A DNA stretch of 12,383 bases, from the NCBI GenBank assembly GCA_002399285.1, contig DHDI01000015.1, forward strand, positions 62,809-75,191, written 5' to 3'. The DNA comes from Thermoanaerobacterales bacterium UBA4880 (GTDB lineage: Bacteria > Bacillota > Thermoanaerobacteria > Thermoanaerobacterales > UBA4877). The position numbers and the translations under genes were made by a program. Positions 12,060 to 12,383 of this stretch are shown here, in pieces; the stretch's first letter is position 1, and every line of letters starts with the position of its first letter. Under the pieces are notes generated by a model, which worked only from the letters and a program-made list of their open reading frames with translations, did not search any database and was not told the origin of the DNA.

Positions 12060-12281
12060 CCAACTGCCTCCCTATAATTTTCGTTATTTCATATATTCGA
12101 TATAATAAATATAAATCCCTCTTTTATGTGAAAATTTTATACCGTTAAATTGTGCATAGATGCCTATATCGCTGATGTCTAGGTGACGCGTCACCGTGGT
12201 AAAATGTAAGAACCACTATCAGTGTTATGCAATTGTATATACTTTCACACACATTTTATAGATATTCAAAAAAAATTACAG
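12060..12281. other. Divergent spacer upstream of hutH
   Basis: No gene is visible. The best minus-strand promoter guess for hutH is TTCACA (12127-12132) with TATTAT (12102-12107), but the 19-base spacing is poor and I do not call it. A perfect palindrome (listed separately) and a weak dyad CACT-ATC-AGTG (12214-12224) are present. An eight-A run at 12268-12275 lies just upstream of the rightward promoter and may act as an UP-like element. Confidence 0.5.
12182..12195. repeat. Perfect 14-bp palindrome, possible operator
   Basis: GGTGACGCGTCACC is fully self-complementary and GC-rich within an AT-rich spacer. It is centred about 130 bases before the hutH ATG and about 90 bases before the rightward promoter -35 box. 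There is no T tract after it and no loop, so it is not a terminator; a binding site for a dimeric regulator is the likeliest role. I do not recognise the site as that of a specific known regulator. Confidence 0.6.
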
Positions 12282-12310
12282 TTGACTTTCAGCAGAAAAT
12301 CCAATATACT
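12282..12310 (+). promoter_or_regulatory. Sigma-A promoter driving the S-box leader
   Basis: TTGACT (12282-12287) and TATACT (12305-12310) are separated by 17 bases and each differ from consensus at one position. An A tract precedes the -35 box. The start point would be near 12317, placing the riboswitch about 43 bases into the transcript. It points away from hutH toward a gene outside the window. Confidence 0.85.
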
Positions 12311-12359
12311 ATAAAACATCAATCACAAATCAGGATAAATACGATAATTGAAAATCAAG

Positions 12360-12383
12360 CGCTCTTATCAAGAGAGGTGGAGG
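12360..12383 (+). ncRNA. SAM riboswitch (S-box), 5' end only
   Basis: CTCTTATCAAGAGAGGTGGA, followed by GG at the window edge, matches the highly conserved start of the S-box (SAM-I) leader: the P1 5' strand, then the AAGAGAGGTGGAGG segment leading into the kink-turn helix P2. The rest, including the SAM pocket and the terminator/antiterminator, lies beyond the edge. S-box leaders normally switch off methionine or SAM synthesis and transport genes when SAM is high. A well-placed promoter just upstream supports the call. Confidence 0.9.

Noticed and set aside
12136..12141. TATAAA (minus strand) as -10 box of hutH
   Set aside because: No acceptable -35 hexamer is found at 16-18 bases upstream.

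Overview
The window looks like chromosomal DNA of a Firmicute, most likely a clostridial lineage. Coding DNA has roughly balanced GC with frequent ATA and AGG/AGA codons, while the spacers are very AT-rich. Shine-Dalgarno sites are strong (AGGAGG, GGAGGTGA) and promoters are close to sigma-A consensus. The gene order yerC-pcrA-ligA-gatC-gatA-gatB is a known Firmicutes arrangement; in Bacillus subtilis the same genes lie together, with extra genes between some of them. I cannot name the genus from sequence alone.

All ten protein genes lie on the minus strand, so transcription runs from high to low coordinates. In that order: hutH (12059-10524, histidine ammonia-lyase), ending in a hairpin terminator; yerC (10375-10076, TrpR-like regulator) with its own promoter; a terminator-like hairpin squeezed between yerC and pcrA; a tight housekeeping block of pcrA (10037-7893, helicase), ligA (7900-5915, DNA ligase) and gatC-gatA-gatB (5884-2694, tRNA-dependent amidotransferase); then an AT-rich spacer with a promoter and oppB-oppC-oppD (2449 to the left edge), a peptide-type ABC importer whose ATPase gene is cut by the window edge.

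The right end (12060-12383) is a divergent spacer. It holds a perfect 14-bp palindrome, a near-consensus sigma-A promoter pointing right, and the first bases of a SAM (S-box) riboswitch. A methionine- or SAM-related gene probably starts just beyond the window.

The genes fall into unrelated jobs: histidine breakdown, DNA unwinding and sealing, Gln-tRNA/Asn-tRNA formation, and peptide uptake. I see no mobile element, CRISPR array, tRNA, rRNA or defence system. No new protein system is evident. The most unusual signal is regulatory: the hairpin just upstream of pcrA, which resembles an intrinsic terminator and could swap with a pairing that hides the pcrA ribosome binding site.
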